Source: Ryuthela nishihirai (Eukaryota > Arthropoda > Arachnida > Araneae > Heptathelidae). From it: a stretch of DNA of 64,000 nt. Positions 21,522-32,540 of the stretch are shown here, piece by piece (the stretch's first letter is position 1; every line of letters starts with the position of its first letter). Under the pieces are notes generated by a model. That model did no database searches, was not told the origin of the DNA, and worked only from the letters and a program-made list of their open reading frames with translations. Both the position numbers and the translations under genes were made by a program. The stretch lies in NCBI GenBank assembly GCA_038380435.1, contig JAWZYU010000028.1, positions 43,769,095 to 43,833,094 on the forward strand. Reading direction: 5' to 3'.

Positions 21522-21572
21522 TGTGTGCAAAAAAGTGTCGCTCAGAAGTAAAACAACTCAACCCTCCCAACC
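21522..21572 (+). mobile_element. SINE-1 3'-end fragment
   Basis: TGTGCAAAAAAGTGTCGCTC followed by AGAAGTAAAACAACTCAACCC is the terminal 50 bp of SINE-1, lying directly after the polypyrimidine tract. Confidence 0.8.
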
Positions 21573-21599
21573 TTCTTCATGCCGAGCTCTTTCCACAGT

Positions 21600-22503
21600 T
21601 AAAAATGCGATGAGCTCTTCTTTTCTTGATAGCTGAGACCTTAACGCGAGGGTTCTCTTGATAGCTCAGGCCTCAGCACAATACCTTTGCTGATATTCAT
21701 ACCTCAACAAAAAATATTTTCGCTGATAGCTCAGACCTCACCAGGACATCTTTGCTCAGTGCTCAGCACATCTTTATTATAGCTTAGAACTCAACTCGAC
21801 ATTTTTGCTAATTGCTCAGACTTCAACATGACGTCTTTGCTGATATCTCAGGTCTCAGTACGAGGTCTTTGTTGATAGCGCAAATTTTAGCAAGAGATCT
21901 TGCTGATGGTTTAGACCTCAGAACGACCCCGTTTGCCATAACTCAGACCTCAATAACACATTTTTCCTGATAGCTGAGACCTCAGCACGAAATGTTTGCT
22001 GATAGCTCACACCTCATCATAATATCTTTGCTATCAGTTCACTTCAACACGACTTCTTTACTGATAGCTCAGAAGTTAACAAAATTGTTTTGTTAATTGC
22101 TGAGACTTCAGCATGATATTTTTGCTGCTAGTTGAGACTTATCACGACGTATTTTCTGAAAGCTCAAACTCAGCGCGAAATCTTTGTTGAAAGCTCAGAC
22201 CTCATGATGAAATCTTTGCTGATAGCTCAGTGCTCAGCACATCTTTACTGATAGCTCAGAACTCAGCATATCTTTGCTGATAACTCAGAACACACACAAT
22301 GTCTTTGCTGACAGCTCTATCTGTAACGCGACTGCCATGATGATAATTCTGTCTGTAGCGCATATTTTTTTTTGATAGTTAAGTCTTTTGTGTGCTAGCC
22401 TTATTGATATCTCGGTTTACGGCTTGCTAGTCCTACCAATAGCTCAGTCCGCAGCACGATGACTTTGCCGAAGCTCGATCTGTAGCGCACCGACCCAAAT
22501 GAT
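21600..22503. repeat. Degenerate 32-bp tandem repeat, left part
   Basis: The unit is approximately GATAGCTCAGGCCTCAGCAC followed by AATACCTTTGCT, 32 bp, with heavy divergence between copies. The same array resumes at 23613, so it was continuous before an RTE-like insertion. Confidence 0.8.
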
Positions 22504-22513
22504 AATCTACTCT

Positions 22514-23602
22514 CATCATCATCATCATCCTCAAGCAGTCAATGGGCTACGAAGGTCCAATCAGACCGTGCAATTTAGTTCCCCAAGCAAGTCTGTCCTG
22601 AGCTATATCTACTGCATCTGGCCACTGCACACCAATTCTAACAAGGTCCCGTTTCACATTGTCTGCCCACCGCATCCTAGGTCTCCCCCTCTTTCTGAGG
22701 CCTTTAGGCACACTGTTCATAACCCTATTCGCCAATCTATAATTATTCATACGGGTATCATGACAAAACCAGCGGAGTCTCTCTCTGAACAATATGCTGC
22801 TTAACGGAGGTTGCCGACTCCTTTGCCTAACCACATCATTAGTTACAAGGTTAAACCACCTAATACCCAAGATACTACGTAAGCATCTAGAATCAAAAGC
22901 ATCTAGTTTCCTGTTATCTTGCTCACACAGCGTCCAATTTTCACTACCATAACTAACCCTAGAAAGAACCAAACTATTACACAATCTAATTTTAGTCTTT
23001 AGGTGTATACGCCTATTTCTCCACAATCTCCATAGATTCTTAAATGTCCCGGCAGCAATTTCTAGTCGTCTGTTAATCTCATGCAGCACATCACCATTAT
23101 CTGTTATATAGCTCCCAAGATAATTAAACTGTGACACCTGCTCAAGACTGCAACCATTTAGATTAACTGAATCAGAGCCTGCCTGACCAATTTTCATCAC
23201 TTTAGTTTTCTCTCTGTTTATAACCAAACCTACTCTACTACCAGTCTCATCAACAGCTCGAATGAAAGAGTTCATCTCATCAACATCATTTGCCAAAAGG
23301 GCTAAATCATCAGCATAATCTAAATCAGAAATTTTCGTATCTCCAGCCCATTTAAGGCCAAAATCTTTCCCTTGAAGTGAATTTGGCATAACATAATAAA
23401 TAACCAAGCTAAAGAGAAAAGGAGACAAAATACACCCTTATCGAACACCAGAAGCAATGCTAAACCAATTGCTACAAGCCTTACCAACTCTCACACATGA
23501 CTCAGTGTTATCATAGAGAGCTTTCATTATGTTAACTAACTTGTCAGGTATACCATATGATTTCACAATCAACCACAAATTATGACGATCAACAGAGTCG
23601 AA
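22514..23602 (-). mobile_element. RTE-like LINE, 5'-truncated, 10-bp TSD
   Basis: A 1.1-kb fragment flanked by the perfect duplication AATCTACTCT (22504-22513 and 23603-23612). On the minus strand it runs from within the RT domain to a very short 3' UTR and a (GAT)n tail complement (CATCATCATCATCATC at 22514). A trinucleotide tail and short 3' UTR are usual in the RTE clade. It was inserted into the 32-bp array. Confidence 0.85.
22547..23602 (-). pseudogene. RTE-type reverse transcriptase C-terminal part
   Basis: The fragment begins at FDSVDRHN (RT motif A), continues through the motif B region SGVR-stop-GCILSPFLF and motif C YADDLALLAND, then the thumb-side block YLGSYITDNGDVLHEI and a C-terminus with GRPRMRWADNVKRDL. 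The only stop seen is a TAA replacing the Gln of RQGC at about 23437; downstream of it 293 codons are open. There is no RNase H domain, as expected for RTE. The truncated 5' end makes it inactive. Confidence 0.85.
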
Positions 23603-23612
23603 AATCTACTCT

Positions 23613-24070
23613 AGAGTACGATAAGTTCTGCCTGCGAGTTCTGTTGAAAGCTCAGATTGACGGACTTACTGATAACTCAGAGTGTAGAATACAGGCTCTA
23701 CTGATAGCTCAGTCTGTAACACACAGACTATACTGATAGCTCAACCTGTAGCACACAGGCTCTGCTGACAGGCTGTCTGTAGAACACAGGCTCCACTGAC
23801 AGCTCAGTCTGTAGCACACAGGCTCTACTGACAACTCATTCTGTAACCCACATGCTCTGCCGACAGCTCAGTGTGTAACACACAGGCTGTACTGATAATT
23901 CAGTCTGTAGCACACAGACTGTACTGATAGCAACACAGACTGTACTAATAACCACGCTTTCAAAGTCTGTAGCACACCGGCTGTACTGATAACCAAGCTT
24001 CCAATGTGCCAACGATACTGATAGATCAATTCGAATCATCATGACCTTGTTGATATCTCAGTCTACAGCA
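23613..24070. repeat. 32-bp tandem repeat, right part
   Basis: The unit is ACTGATAGCTCAGTCTGTAG plus CACACAGGCTCT, 32 bp. It is less diverged than the left part and of a different subtype (TCTGTAGCACACAGG instead of CCTCAGCACG). Confidence 0.8.
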
Positions 24071-24073
24071 GAT

Positions 24074-26160
24074 CGGCATTTTTTTTTAGAATGTAATTTT
24101 TATTCGTAACAGTAAAGAATACAATTACATTTACAATTTGACCCGCAAAGCTAAATAGCTTATCTGCAGGAAAATGAATAAATTATATTAAACATAGATC
24201 ATTCAGCCACAAAAATGGTGTACAGCAAATAAATCCACAAAACACAACACATAAAAAACAGCTAACTAGAAAATACCAAATAATTTTTTAATTCCATTTT
24301 AAGTCTTCTAAAAGAATCTATATTTAGCAATTCTTTTGGAATAGCATTAAATATAAGTGGTACTTGATATTCGGAGGTATGTTTCCCGTAATTATTTCGA
24401 AAATTTGGCAATTTGTAATAACTTTGGTTTTGAAGTCTTGTATTTTTGTTATGTTGAATTTTTAGTTTGTAAGTTTCGTCAAAAATGTTTTTAATTATTA
24501 CATTATATTTATATAAATTGCTGTAGGATAAAAGATTTAAAAATTTTAATCTATCGGTAGAAGTTTTATAAATTTTTTGCAAATGAGATGGAATAATATT
24601 TTTAGCTATTATAGACTGCAGTTTTTCTATTTTGTTTATGTTAGTTAAGTTAGTTGTTCCATGCACAATTATTCCATAATTTAAAATAGATTCGCATATT
24701 GCTTTATAAAATAGTACACATGTTTCCATATTTAATACGTATTTCAATTTTTGAATTTTTATCGCCGATATTCTCAAGCTTTCACATATGTGGGATATAT
24801 GGGCATTCCACCTAAAATATTCATCAAAAATGATTCCTAAGTAATTTATTTTATTTACTTGCTCAACAAGTGGGCAACTGCATAATGATTCATAATTTGA
24901 AGCATCTTTTTTTCCGCAATTTATTTTATGAGTTTTGATAAAGAGGTTTTGATGAGTATGAAATCCTAGTGAATGAATAATCATCAGTTTTGTTTATTTC
25001 TCATTTAAATAGATTTTATTATGATTTAACCATCTAATAATATTATTGTAATCTGTTTGAACCTCTGAAATGCTATCATTTAAATATTTCTGACTGTTTA
25101 TTAAAACAATGTCGTCAGCATATAGATAAATAGCACTATTTAATTTTGTATTTAACAAATCATTTATGTATACTAGGAACAATAAAGGACCTAAAATTGA
25201 GCCTTGGGGAATTCCACATCGTGTAATTACTTTTCTGCTGTAGCAGTTTTTTATTTTAGTAATTGTGTATCTGTCTGATAAATAATTTCTAAACCAATCT
25301 AACAATATACCGCGAATACCGTAATTTTCCAATTTATTTAGTAAAATGCTATGATCTATTGTATCGAAGGCTTTCTTTAAATCTAAGAACATAGTTACAG
25401 TTTTTTCCCTATTATTCAATGATTTATTAATATTATTTGCAATTTTGGAAATTAGTTGAATTGTGTTTTTTCCTTTTTGAAAGCCAAACTGATTTTCATT
25501 AATTATGTTGTGTTTAAGTAAAAAGTTAAAAACAGTATTATAAATATATTTTTCCATTATTTTCGAAAAAATAGGCAGAATTGTTATTGGTCGATAGTTA
25601 GAAAAATCCTCCTTAATACCACCTTTAAAAATAGGTCTTAAAATACCTGTTTGGAGTTCAGTAGGTATGTTCCCAGTAAATATAATCTGATTTATAATTT
25701 TTGATATGATATTAAGTAGTGTTTATTTATTAAATTTTATATGTTTAATGCAAACATTATCGTAACCAGGTGATTTATTGGTGTCTAATGAAGTAATTAT
25801 TTCATCAGTTTGTTTTTCAGTGATTTCATGTATATAGATAGATTTCAAAACTCTTTGTATCATGGTTGGAACATAATTTATATCGCCTTGGTGATTTGTA
25901 TTTCTTATCTGTAAAATTAGTGTATTATAAATGTCATTGTAATTGTTTGCTATTTCTTCCACAGATAATTTCTTTTTGGCCATATTGTCAATTATTACAT
26001 CGTCCGATGATTTTTTTCTGTTTTCCTTCTAATATTTCATATATTAATTGCCAGGTAGCCTTCATATCATTTTTTTTCATTATAAGTTTATTTCTATAAT
26101 AAAGTTGTTTCTGATTTCTAATCTGAATATTAACCATATTCCTTAATTTTTTATAGTTAT
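24074..26160 (-). mobile_element. Jockey/CR1-like LINE, 5'-truncated, poly(A) tail
   Basis: A minus-strand element whose 3' end is the A-run complement at 24074-24083. It has a 3' UTR of about 170 bp (24084-24261) and extends to about 26160, where pre-RT homology (KATWQLIYEILEGKQ) fades into AT-rich DNA. No target duplication was found. Confidence 0.85.
24262..26140 (-). pseudogene. LINE ORF2 reverse transcriptase, few disablements
   Basis: In order: the pre-RT motif KATWQLIYEILEGK; the linker SPGYDNVCIKHIK; YRPITILPIFSKIMEK; QFGFQKGKNT; motif A LDLKKAFDTIDH; motif B GIPQGSILGPLLFLVYIND; motif C YLYADDIVLI; then VNKINYLGIIFDEYF and the C-terminal domain ending KNYLVFSS. Disablements seen are a one-base shift in an A-run near 26012 and in-frame TAA codons at 25723-25725 and 24994-24996. 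The frame from 25983 to 24262 is otherwise continuous, so this copy is fairly young. The endonuclease is missing through truncation. Confidence 0.9.
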
Positions 26161-27217
26161 TTTTATAATTTTATTAATTAATAAATTTAATAATATTATT
26201 AATAAATTTAATAAATTTTATTAATTTTATTGCAAGATCTCCTGTTCGAATACCATAGTCATGTTTTTGAACTCCATTCTAACCTTTTGCGCGAAATTCT
26301 CTTTCCACACTACTAGAAATTCAATATTTATTTTGTGCATTTGTTATTAAGAACAGAATGTTGAACTTCCTTGCAGATTTGTTTTCTTTTCGAAAAAAGC
26401 AAAAAAAAAAGGTGCTTAAAATCCAAATTATTATCCTTTAATTAGACTTTTTGTATAATTTATTTTTTAACGTCACAATGTTGAAGAAAAAAAGCCATTT
26501 AATCAGAGAGTTGAAATGATAAAAGTGATGATTTTATGTTTCTGAACTTGACACATTCTTGATACACGAGATGCGAGTTACCGAAAAAAAAAATAATATT
26601 CTTTATCGAAATAAAGACAATACTAAAATTAGTCGAAGGACAATGAATGATTTCAAAAAAATTAATACAATTTTTGTCTCTTGTTTCAGAACAAAATCTG
26701 TGTTCTTTTCACTGAATGGTGAAAATAAGTTGCAATTAAAATTTTCTTTTTTTTTCACATTTTTTCGTAAAACACATTGCCAGTGTCATATTTCAGAACT
26801 TTAACATTGTCCTAATGCTGCCATTCCACTTAATATATTCTAAAAATCGTGGAGAAATAATTTGAAAATGGTTTTGTATTTAAAAATGATACCAAGACAG
26901 TTCTAACGAATTTTATTTCGAGCCATTTAACTCTGCAAAATTTTGGTGTTAAAAAAACTGAAGTTTGCTTTACGAGGATAATTTAAAGGAAATAAAAGTA
27001 ACCTTTCTTTATTTTGGTGTAGAAAATAACGTTAAAATAATTTTATTTTTGTGCCAAATGTGATAAAATGAGCTTCGTTGTATTTTTGTTTATCGTGCAG
27101 CAAAAATTACAGTGATTTTTCTTTTTATGATCTCAAATGAACCACCAGTAAGCTTATAACATGTTGCTATTGTTAAATAAAAAAAAATGTGTAATAGAGA
27201 TGAATACAATCTGAAAC
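26161..27217. other. AT-rich unassigned sequence
   Basis: No gene seen. The first 60 bp are AATTTAATAAATTT low complexity, and the remainder has no recognisable feature. Confidence 0.45.
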
Positions 27218-27630
27218 GTTCGAGGCCGGACCCTCGAACATTTCAGACTGGTTCGAGTGTTCGAAGCCGGACCCTCGAACATTTCAGACCGGTTGGAGTG
27301 TTCGAGGCCGGACCCTCGAACATTTCAGACCGGTTGGAGTGTTCGAGGCCGGACCCTCGAACATTTCAGACCGGTTGGAATGTTCGAGGCCGGACCCTCG
27401 AACATTTCAGACCGGTTGGAATGTTCGAGGCCGGACCCTCGAACATTTCAGACCGGTTGGAGTGTTCGAGACCGGACCCTCGAACATTTCAGACCGGTTG
27501 GAGTGTTCGAGGCCGGACCCTCGAACATTTCAGACCGGTTCGAGTGTTCGAGACCGGACCCTCGAACATTTCAGACCAGTTCCAGTGTTCGAGGCCGGAC
27601 CCTCGAACATTTCAGACTGGTTCGAGTGTC
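27218..27630. repeat. 41-bp minisatellite, hairpin in each unit
   Basis: The unit GTTCGAGGCCGGACCCTCGA plus ACATTTCAGACCGGTTGGAGT is 41 bp (starts at 27218 and 27259), about ten copies. Each unit contains an 8-bp inverted repeat, GTTCGAGG and CCTCGAAC, around a 6-nt loop. A 41-bp period rotates all three plus-strand frames through the same sequence and none has a stop, giving overlapping frames of 107-150 codons with repeats such as RPDPRTFQTG. These are very unlikely to be genes. Confidence 0.9.
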
Positions 27631-27807
27631 GTTCAGTGATAAAGCAACACAACCTTTATTGACATGAACTATTTCGATAATTACTGAGGCCGAGATCAAT
27701 TACAGAAAAAATAATTTTGACACATCGTAAAACATACATTCAACTCTCGATTAACTGGGGTAATGGGATGTTCGGTGGATGGATTTTTTTATCTGAGTGA
27801 CCCTAAT

Positions 27808-28163
27808 TGTGCGGGGTGGGAGTGATTAAATCGTTAGCGCTCCAAGATCGCAATCTGCAGTTCCCAGTTTTGTCCCACCTGGGCCAGCGTCGAGACTTAC
27901 TCAGCAAAGTACTTACCCTGCCTCGGTCAGTAGGAGACACCGATGGACTTGGGAAGGCCGTGGCCCTGTGTGCGAGAGAGCCATACACTGTTCACGTTAA
28001 AAAACACGCTGGATGGCCTTGACGGGAGGCTACCACTGTCTTCTAACAGCTGTCCAGTGGGTACTTTTCTCCCAACCTTCTCTGAGCCCTAGGGATCGTT
28101 GTGATCTGGCCATTTAATCCATTGTGTGCAAAAAAGTGTCGTTCAGAGATAAAACAACACAAC
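27808..28163 (+). mobile_element. SINE-1, diverged copy
   Basis: Traceable from a weakened head (AGTGATTAAATCGTTAGCGC) through CAGTAGGAGACACCGATGG, GTTAAAAAACACGCTGG and GTGTGCAAAAAAGTGTCG to AAAACAACACAACCC. A deletion of about 30 bp lies near 27958. Confidence 0.85.
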
Positions 28164-28199
28164 CCGTATTGTGCACGCAATGTGCTAAATTACATATCC

Positions 28200-28433
28200 C
28201 AAAGGTGAGCCCACTGGACAATTGTTAGAAGACAGATGCAAACCTTCCATCAGGGCCAGCCAGTGTGTTCTTTAACATGCACAAAATATTGGTCTCCTGA
28301 GCATAGAGCCGTGGCTTAAAAAGTCCCATTCGACGGATGGTTTCTCACCTAGAGCAGTTAGCGGAGATAAATCTAAACCTGGCACAACTGGGCCTCTAAC
28401 TTATGAACTGAATCAGGCGCGCAACCGACTGAG
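28200..28433 (-). mobile_element. SINE-1 fragment, highly diverged
   Basis: CCCACTGGACAATTG, GTTCTTTAACATGCAC, CCGTGGCTTAAAAAGTCCC and AACCGACTGAG mark an old minus-strand copy without its 3' end. It lies next to an opposite-strand copy. Confidence 0.7.
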
Positions 28434-28439
28434 CTTAAG

Positions 28440-29180
28440 ACTCCTTCGCTCCTATAAGCATGGGCGTAAGAAATTGTTCAACGACGAACGGATTCCGCAA
28501 TGGTCCATCGCCCCTATAAGCATGGGAATAAGCAAATCTTCAATGACGAACGGATTCCACAACGATCCCTCGCCCTATAAGCACGAACATAAGCAAATCA
28601 ATGACGAACGGACTCCACAACGGTCCCTCGCCCCTATAATAAGTATGGACATAAACAATTCCTAAATGACGAACGGATCCCACAACGATCCTTCTCCCCT
28701 ATAAGCATGGTCATAAGAAATTCTAAAATGACGAACGGATTCCACAATGGTCCATCGCCCCTAGAAAAGCATGGGAATAAGCAAATCTTCAATGACGAAC
28801 GGATTCCACAACGATCCCTCGCCCTATAAGCATGGACATAAGCAAATCAATGACGAACGGATCCCACAACGGTCCCTCGCCCCTATAAGTATGGACATAA
28901 GCAATTCCTAAATGACGAACGGATCCCACAACGATCCCTCACCCCTATAAGCATGGTCATAAGAAATTCTTCAATGACGAACGGATTCCGCAATGGTCCT
29001 TCGTCCCTATAAGCATGGGAATAAGCAAATCTTCAATGACGAACGGATTCCACAACGATCCCTCGCCCTATAAGCATGGACATAAGCAAATCAATGACGA
29101 ACTGACTCCACAACGATCCCTCGCCCCTATAAGCATGGTCATAAGAAATTCTTCAATGACGAACGGATTCCACAATGGTC
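28440..29180. repeat. 58-65-bp tandem repeat, about 12 copies
   Basis: The unit contains GACGAACGGATTCCACAACG, then ATCCCTCGCCCCTATAAGCA and TGGACATAAGCAAATCTTCA. GACGAACG occurs at 28483, 28545, 28603 and 28668, so the unit length varies from 58 to 65 bp. Two variants (CAATGGTCC and CAACGATCC) alternate irregularly. Confidence 0.85.
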
Positions 29181-29423
29181 CCAAATGAGAATTAAATCAA
29201 ACCACTTTGTTCGTGGACAGCAGAAAATAAAAAATTTATTTGTGACATTTGAATTTAACAATTGGAGTTGTTTAAAATATTACTGTACGGAAAAGTATTA
29301 TATAACTTCACGAAAAAGTAAACATGTAAATAATACTCAAGAAGAAAGAGAAAAAAATAGAGCATAGAAAACAATATTTTAGTGATCTCCCACAATGGTG
29401 GTGCGTTATAAATTTCAGATTAG

Positions 29424-29808
29424 GTTGGGTTGTTTTACCTCTGAGCGGCACTATTTTTGCACACCATGGGCTAAATGGCCAGGTCACATGGACCCCGAAG
29501 GCTCAGAGAAGGTTGGGGGAGGGGACCCACTGGAACAGCTGTTGGGAGACAGATGGTAGCCTCCCGTCAAAGCCATCCAGCGTGTTCTTTAACGTACATA
29601 GGGTATGGCTCTCCCGCACACGGGGCCACGGCTTAACGTCCCATCCGACGGACGGCGGCCTTTCCAAGCCCATCGGTATCCCCTACTGACCGTGGGCAGG
29701 GCGGGGAATTTTGCGGAGATAAATCTCAACGTTGACCCAGCTGGGACTCGAACCTGGGAACTACAGATTACGAGCCTGGCGCGCTACCGACTGAGCCACC
29801 CCCGCCCC
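29424..29808 (-). mobile_element. SINE-1, full length
   Basis: Complete from GGTTGGGTTGTTTTACC to GAGCCACCCCCGCCCCC. AAATTTCA occurs close to both ends (about 29408 and 29809) and may be a short target duplication. Confidence 0.92.
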
Positions 29809-30152
29809 CAAATTTCATAATAATACGATAACTGATGTACAAAAGGGATAAAAAAAGTACAGAAAATTAAAGTAACTTGAGTATGATTTCCCAGTTATTA
29901 AAATATTCCACTGGGCACGAAATATGAAAATGACATTCTACATAGAATCAAATTTCATAGTTAGTTTTTAAATCTATTTTTAGAGCTGCACATATATTAT
30001 GGGAGTAAAATAAAATATGATCAAATGCAACATTTTAGATTTGAAATTAGTTGACAAGTTTGAGATTTCGTATAAGAGGGCCGGATTTTCAGGGGAGGGA
30101 GTGGTCCGGACTCGTTGGACTCTCCCATCTGGGTAATTCTCTGATTCAAATA
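29809..30152. other. Unassigned sequence
   Basis: No gene or repeat end was identified. Confidence 0.4.
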
Positions 30153-30968
30153 TACAGTCGCTCAAAAAAGTATCCAAATACTATGGTTGATTGCAGAATT
30201 CAGAAAAAAATATCTGGCAACGATTTTTTTAGAAATTAGTGATCTGGCAACCTTCGTGTCACGTTCACGTGACGTTATTTCTCAGTGAGTTTATTTTTCT
30301 CATCATTTGTACAGTCGCTCAAAAAGGTATCCGAACCCTAGGTTGATTACAGAATTCAGAAAAAATATCTGGCAACGAGTGTTCTTCCGTGTACGTACAC
30401 GAAAGTTGCCAGATAACTAATTTCTAAAAAAATCGTTGCCAGATATTTTTTCTGAATTCTGTAATCAACTATAGTGTTCGGATATTTTTTTGAGTGACTC
30501 TACACACGTATACAGGTACTGGACAAAAAAATGGAAACAGTTCATGTTATCTGAATGGGAAATAACATTCAGAGCTCATTTTTTTGCCCAGTACCTGTAT
30601 ACGTGTGTACAGTTAGAAATTAGCGATCTGGCAACCTTCGTCTCACGTGTCACGTGAGACGAAGGTTGCCAGATCACTAATTTCTAAAAAAAAGGTTGCC
30701 AGATTTTTTTTGAATTCTGTAATCAACCTAGTGTTCGGATACCTTTTTGAGCGACTGTACAAATGAAGAGAAAAATAAACTCACTGACAAATAACGTCAC
30801 GTGAACGTGACACGTGACATAAAAGTTACCAGATCACTAATTTGTAAAAAAACGTGAACGTGACACGAAGGTTGCCAGATCACTAATTTCTAAAAAAAAT
30901 CGTTGCCAGATATTTTTCTGAATTCTGTAATCAACCATAGTGTTCGGATACTTTTTTGAGCGACTGTA
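30153..30968. mobile_element. Nested MITE-A foldbacks
   Basis: An outer MITE-A starts at 30153 (TACAGTCGCTC) and its right terminus ends at 30968. Within it a second MITE-A runs 30310-30502, with its own centre CGTGTACGTACACG. Then comes a small inverted-repeat element (30511-30599), and then another MITE-A right part ending at 30759. The sequence AATGAAGAGAAAAATAAACT just after 30759 occurs inverted before 30310 and again, in direct orientation, after 30968. No coding capacity. Confidence 0.8.
30511..30599. mobile_element. Short family-B MITE inside MITE-A
   Basis: TACAGGTACTGGACAAAAAA at the left and its near-complement TTTTTTTGCCCAGTACCTGTA at the right enclose about 50 bp. The palindrome extends outward through CACACGTA and TACGTGTG, so the full inverted segment spans 30502-30609. 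The Tc1/mariner assignment is inferred from terminus style only. Confidence 0.7.
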
Positions 30969-31990
30969 CAAATGAAGAGAAATATAAACTCACTGACAAA
31001 TAAACACTAAAGCTTGAAGTGTCAACTAAAATGAAAAGACATTCGTTTCTCCCGGTCAATTCAATGGGAATTTCTTACTCATTAATGCACTTAACTTTAA
31101 ATCGATAAATTGCAATCATCATAAATAGGACCCTTTTCCGAAACTGAGATCATTTCGACGCACGAGATCATCGTCAGCGAGAAAACGAATGCTCCTCTTG
31201 TGACATATTTAATTACTGACTTAAAGGAACTAAGTTTCGAATTGCAATCACCAATAATAGTACGAGGTACGCATTAAAAATTTACGACTCCACGTTTTCG
31301 TGGAAGGCGTGCATTAAGTGTTTCTGCACAGATGAGGAAATCCGATATTAAATGATTGGTCCTTGAGGCCTAAATAAATGCATCGGGTACTTTAAAGTTT
31401 CAATTTTATGATTCGGGTGCACTAAAGTACTTTGTAGAAGTCAGTAACGGTTGCTTGTAACGATCCAATATTTGGATATCGATTAGCAAGATGATTTTGT
31501 TGTCTGAATTTCTGCTAAATGCAGCAATGCTTCTATACCGTATATCGGATAAAATTAAATTTTCGTCTAACAAATATTTGATTTATTATCATTTTTTAAA
31601 AGAAAAAAGTATTATTAATTAGGTAAAATAATAAATTAATATACTTGAATGAATACATAATGGTTTATCCGATCTTATCGTATGTAATAAAATAATGAAT
31701 AAATAAGTAATGAAATCTTGAGTGTTGCGCGTTGTTAAGATTACAGAAATCTAATGTCTCATGCTTTCCAGGGGGTGAGCCTTGTAGACAGGGGTTTACC
31801 CAAAAATGGTTAAATGTATAGTGTTGGCCTTGCGTTGGGTATGTCAATGCTTCGCTCTTAAAGTAACTAAATTAAGCAATGCTGCTAAACTTTAAACATG
31901 CCCTTATCAGCTATATTAATTTGATTATATATATATATCGCAAGAGTATTTCGACTTGAGCCAACTATTCGCTGAACATCATAAACCTGG
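30969..31990. other. Unassigned sequence
   Basis: No gene seen in about 1 kb. A short (TA)n run is at 31927-31938. Confidence 0.45.
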
Positions 31991-31996
31991 CTATTG

Positions 31997-32540
31997 AGTT
32001 GGGTAAGGTGGTTTTGCCTCTTAGTGACACTTTTTTCCCACACACTACAATAATGGCCAGGTCACAAGGACCCGGAGGGCTCATAGAACGTTGACTCCTG
32101 TTTTTGACTTTTTACTGGTTATTTTACACGTATCTGATTTTTACTGTTTCCTAGTTTTACCCTTGTTTGTGACTTTAAATAGGTCCTATACACCCATTTT
32201 TATTGTTACCTTCTACCTTGTTGTTTCTTTTTATTCCTTTTTACTTATCGTTTTTGTGCCGTTTTGTTTGTGTTTGTTTTAACTTTGGTTGTGGGTTATG
32301 AGACATTTATCCCTTTTTATCGTTTGTTTGGCGCAATATAGCCTTAGTTGCTGCTGCGCCAATAAACCCCAAACAACCAAACAACCAACCGTTGGTGTCA
32401 CCTAATGACCGTGGGCAGGGAATTTTACGGAAATAAATCTGAACGCTGACCCAGCTGGGATTCGAGGTTGGGGACTACAGATGATGAGCTTGATGCGCTA
32501 CCGACTGAGCCACTTTCCTACCTTACCGTCAGAGCTGAAG
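31997..32540 (-). mobile_element. SINE-1, diverged and interrupted
   Basis: The 3' part (GAGTTGGGTAAGGTGGTTTT to CATAGAACGTTG, 31997-32092) and the head part (GGTGTCACCTAATGACCGTG to CTACCGACTGAGCCAC, 32394-32520) are separated by an unrelated 300-bp segment. The middle of the SINE is missing, so deletion accompanied or followed the insertion. Confidence 0.75.
32093..32393 (+). mobile_element. Retroelement 3'-end-like insertion in SINE-1
   Basis: This T-rich segment ends GCGCCAATAAACCCCAAACA followed by ACCAAACAACCAACC. It therefore has an AATAAA signal and a short-repeat tail (AAACAACC)n, as in LINEs with non-poly(A) tails. CGTTG is present on both sides. No coding frame was recognised. The tail resembles that of SINE-1. 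Confidence 0.4.

Noticed and set aside
20988..21551. 187-codon Ser/Leu/Pro-rich protein
   Set aside because: It is created by a 27-bp polypyrimidine repeat whose period is a multiple of three, and it ends in a SINE-1 3' fragment.
28440..29180. CRISPR-like direct repeats with spacers
   Set aside because: The parts between conserved words are themselves repeated and of varying length, so it is an ordinary minisatellite.
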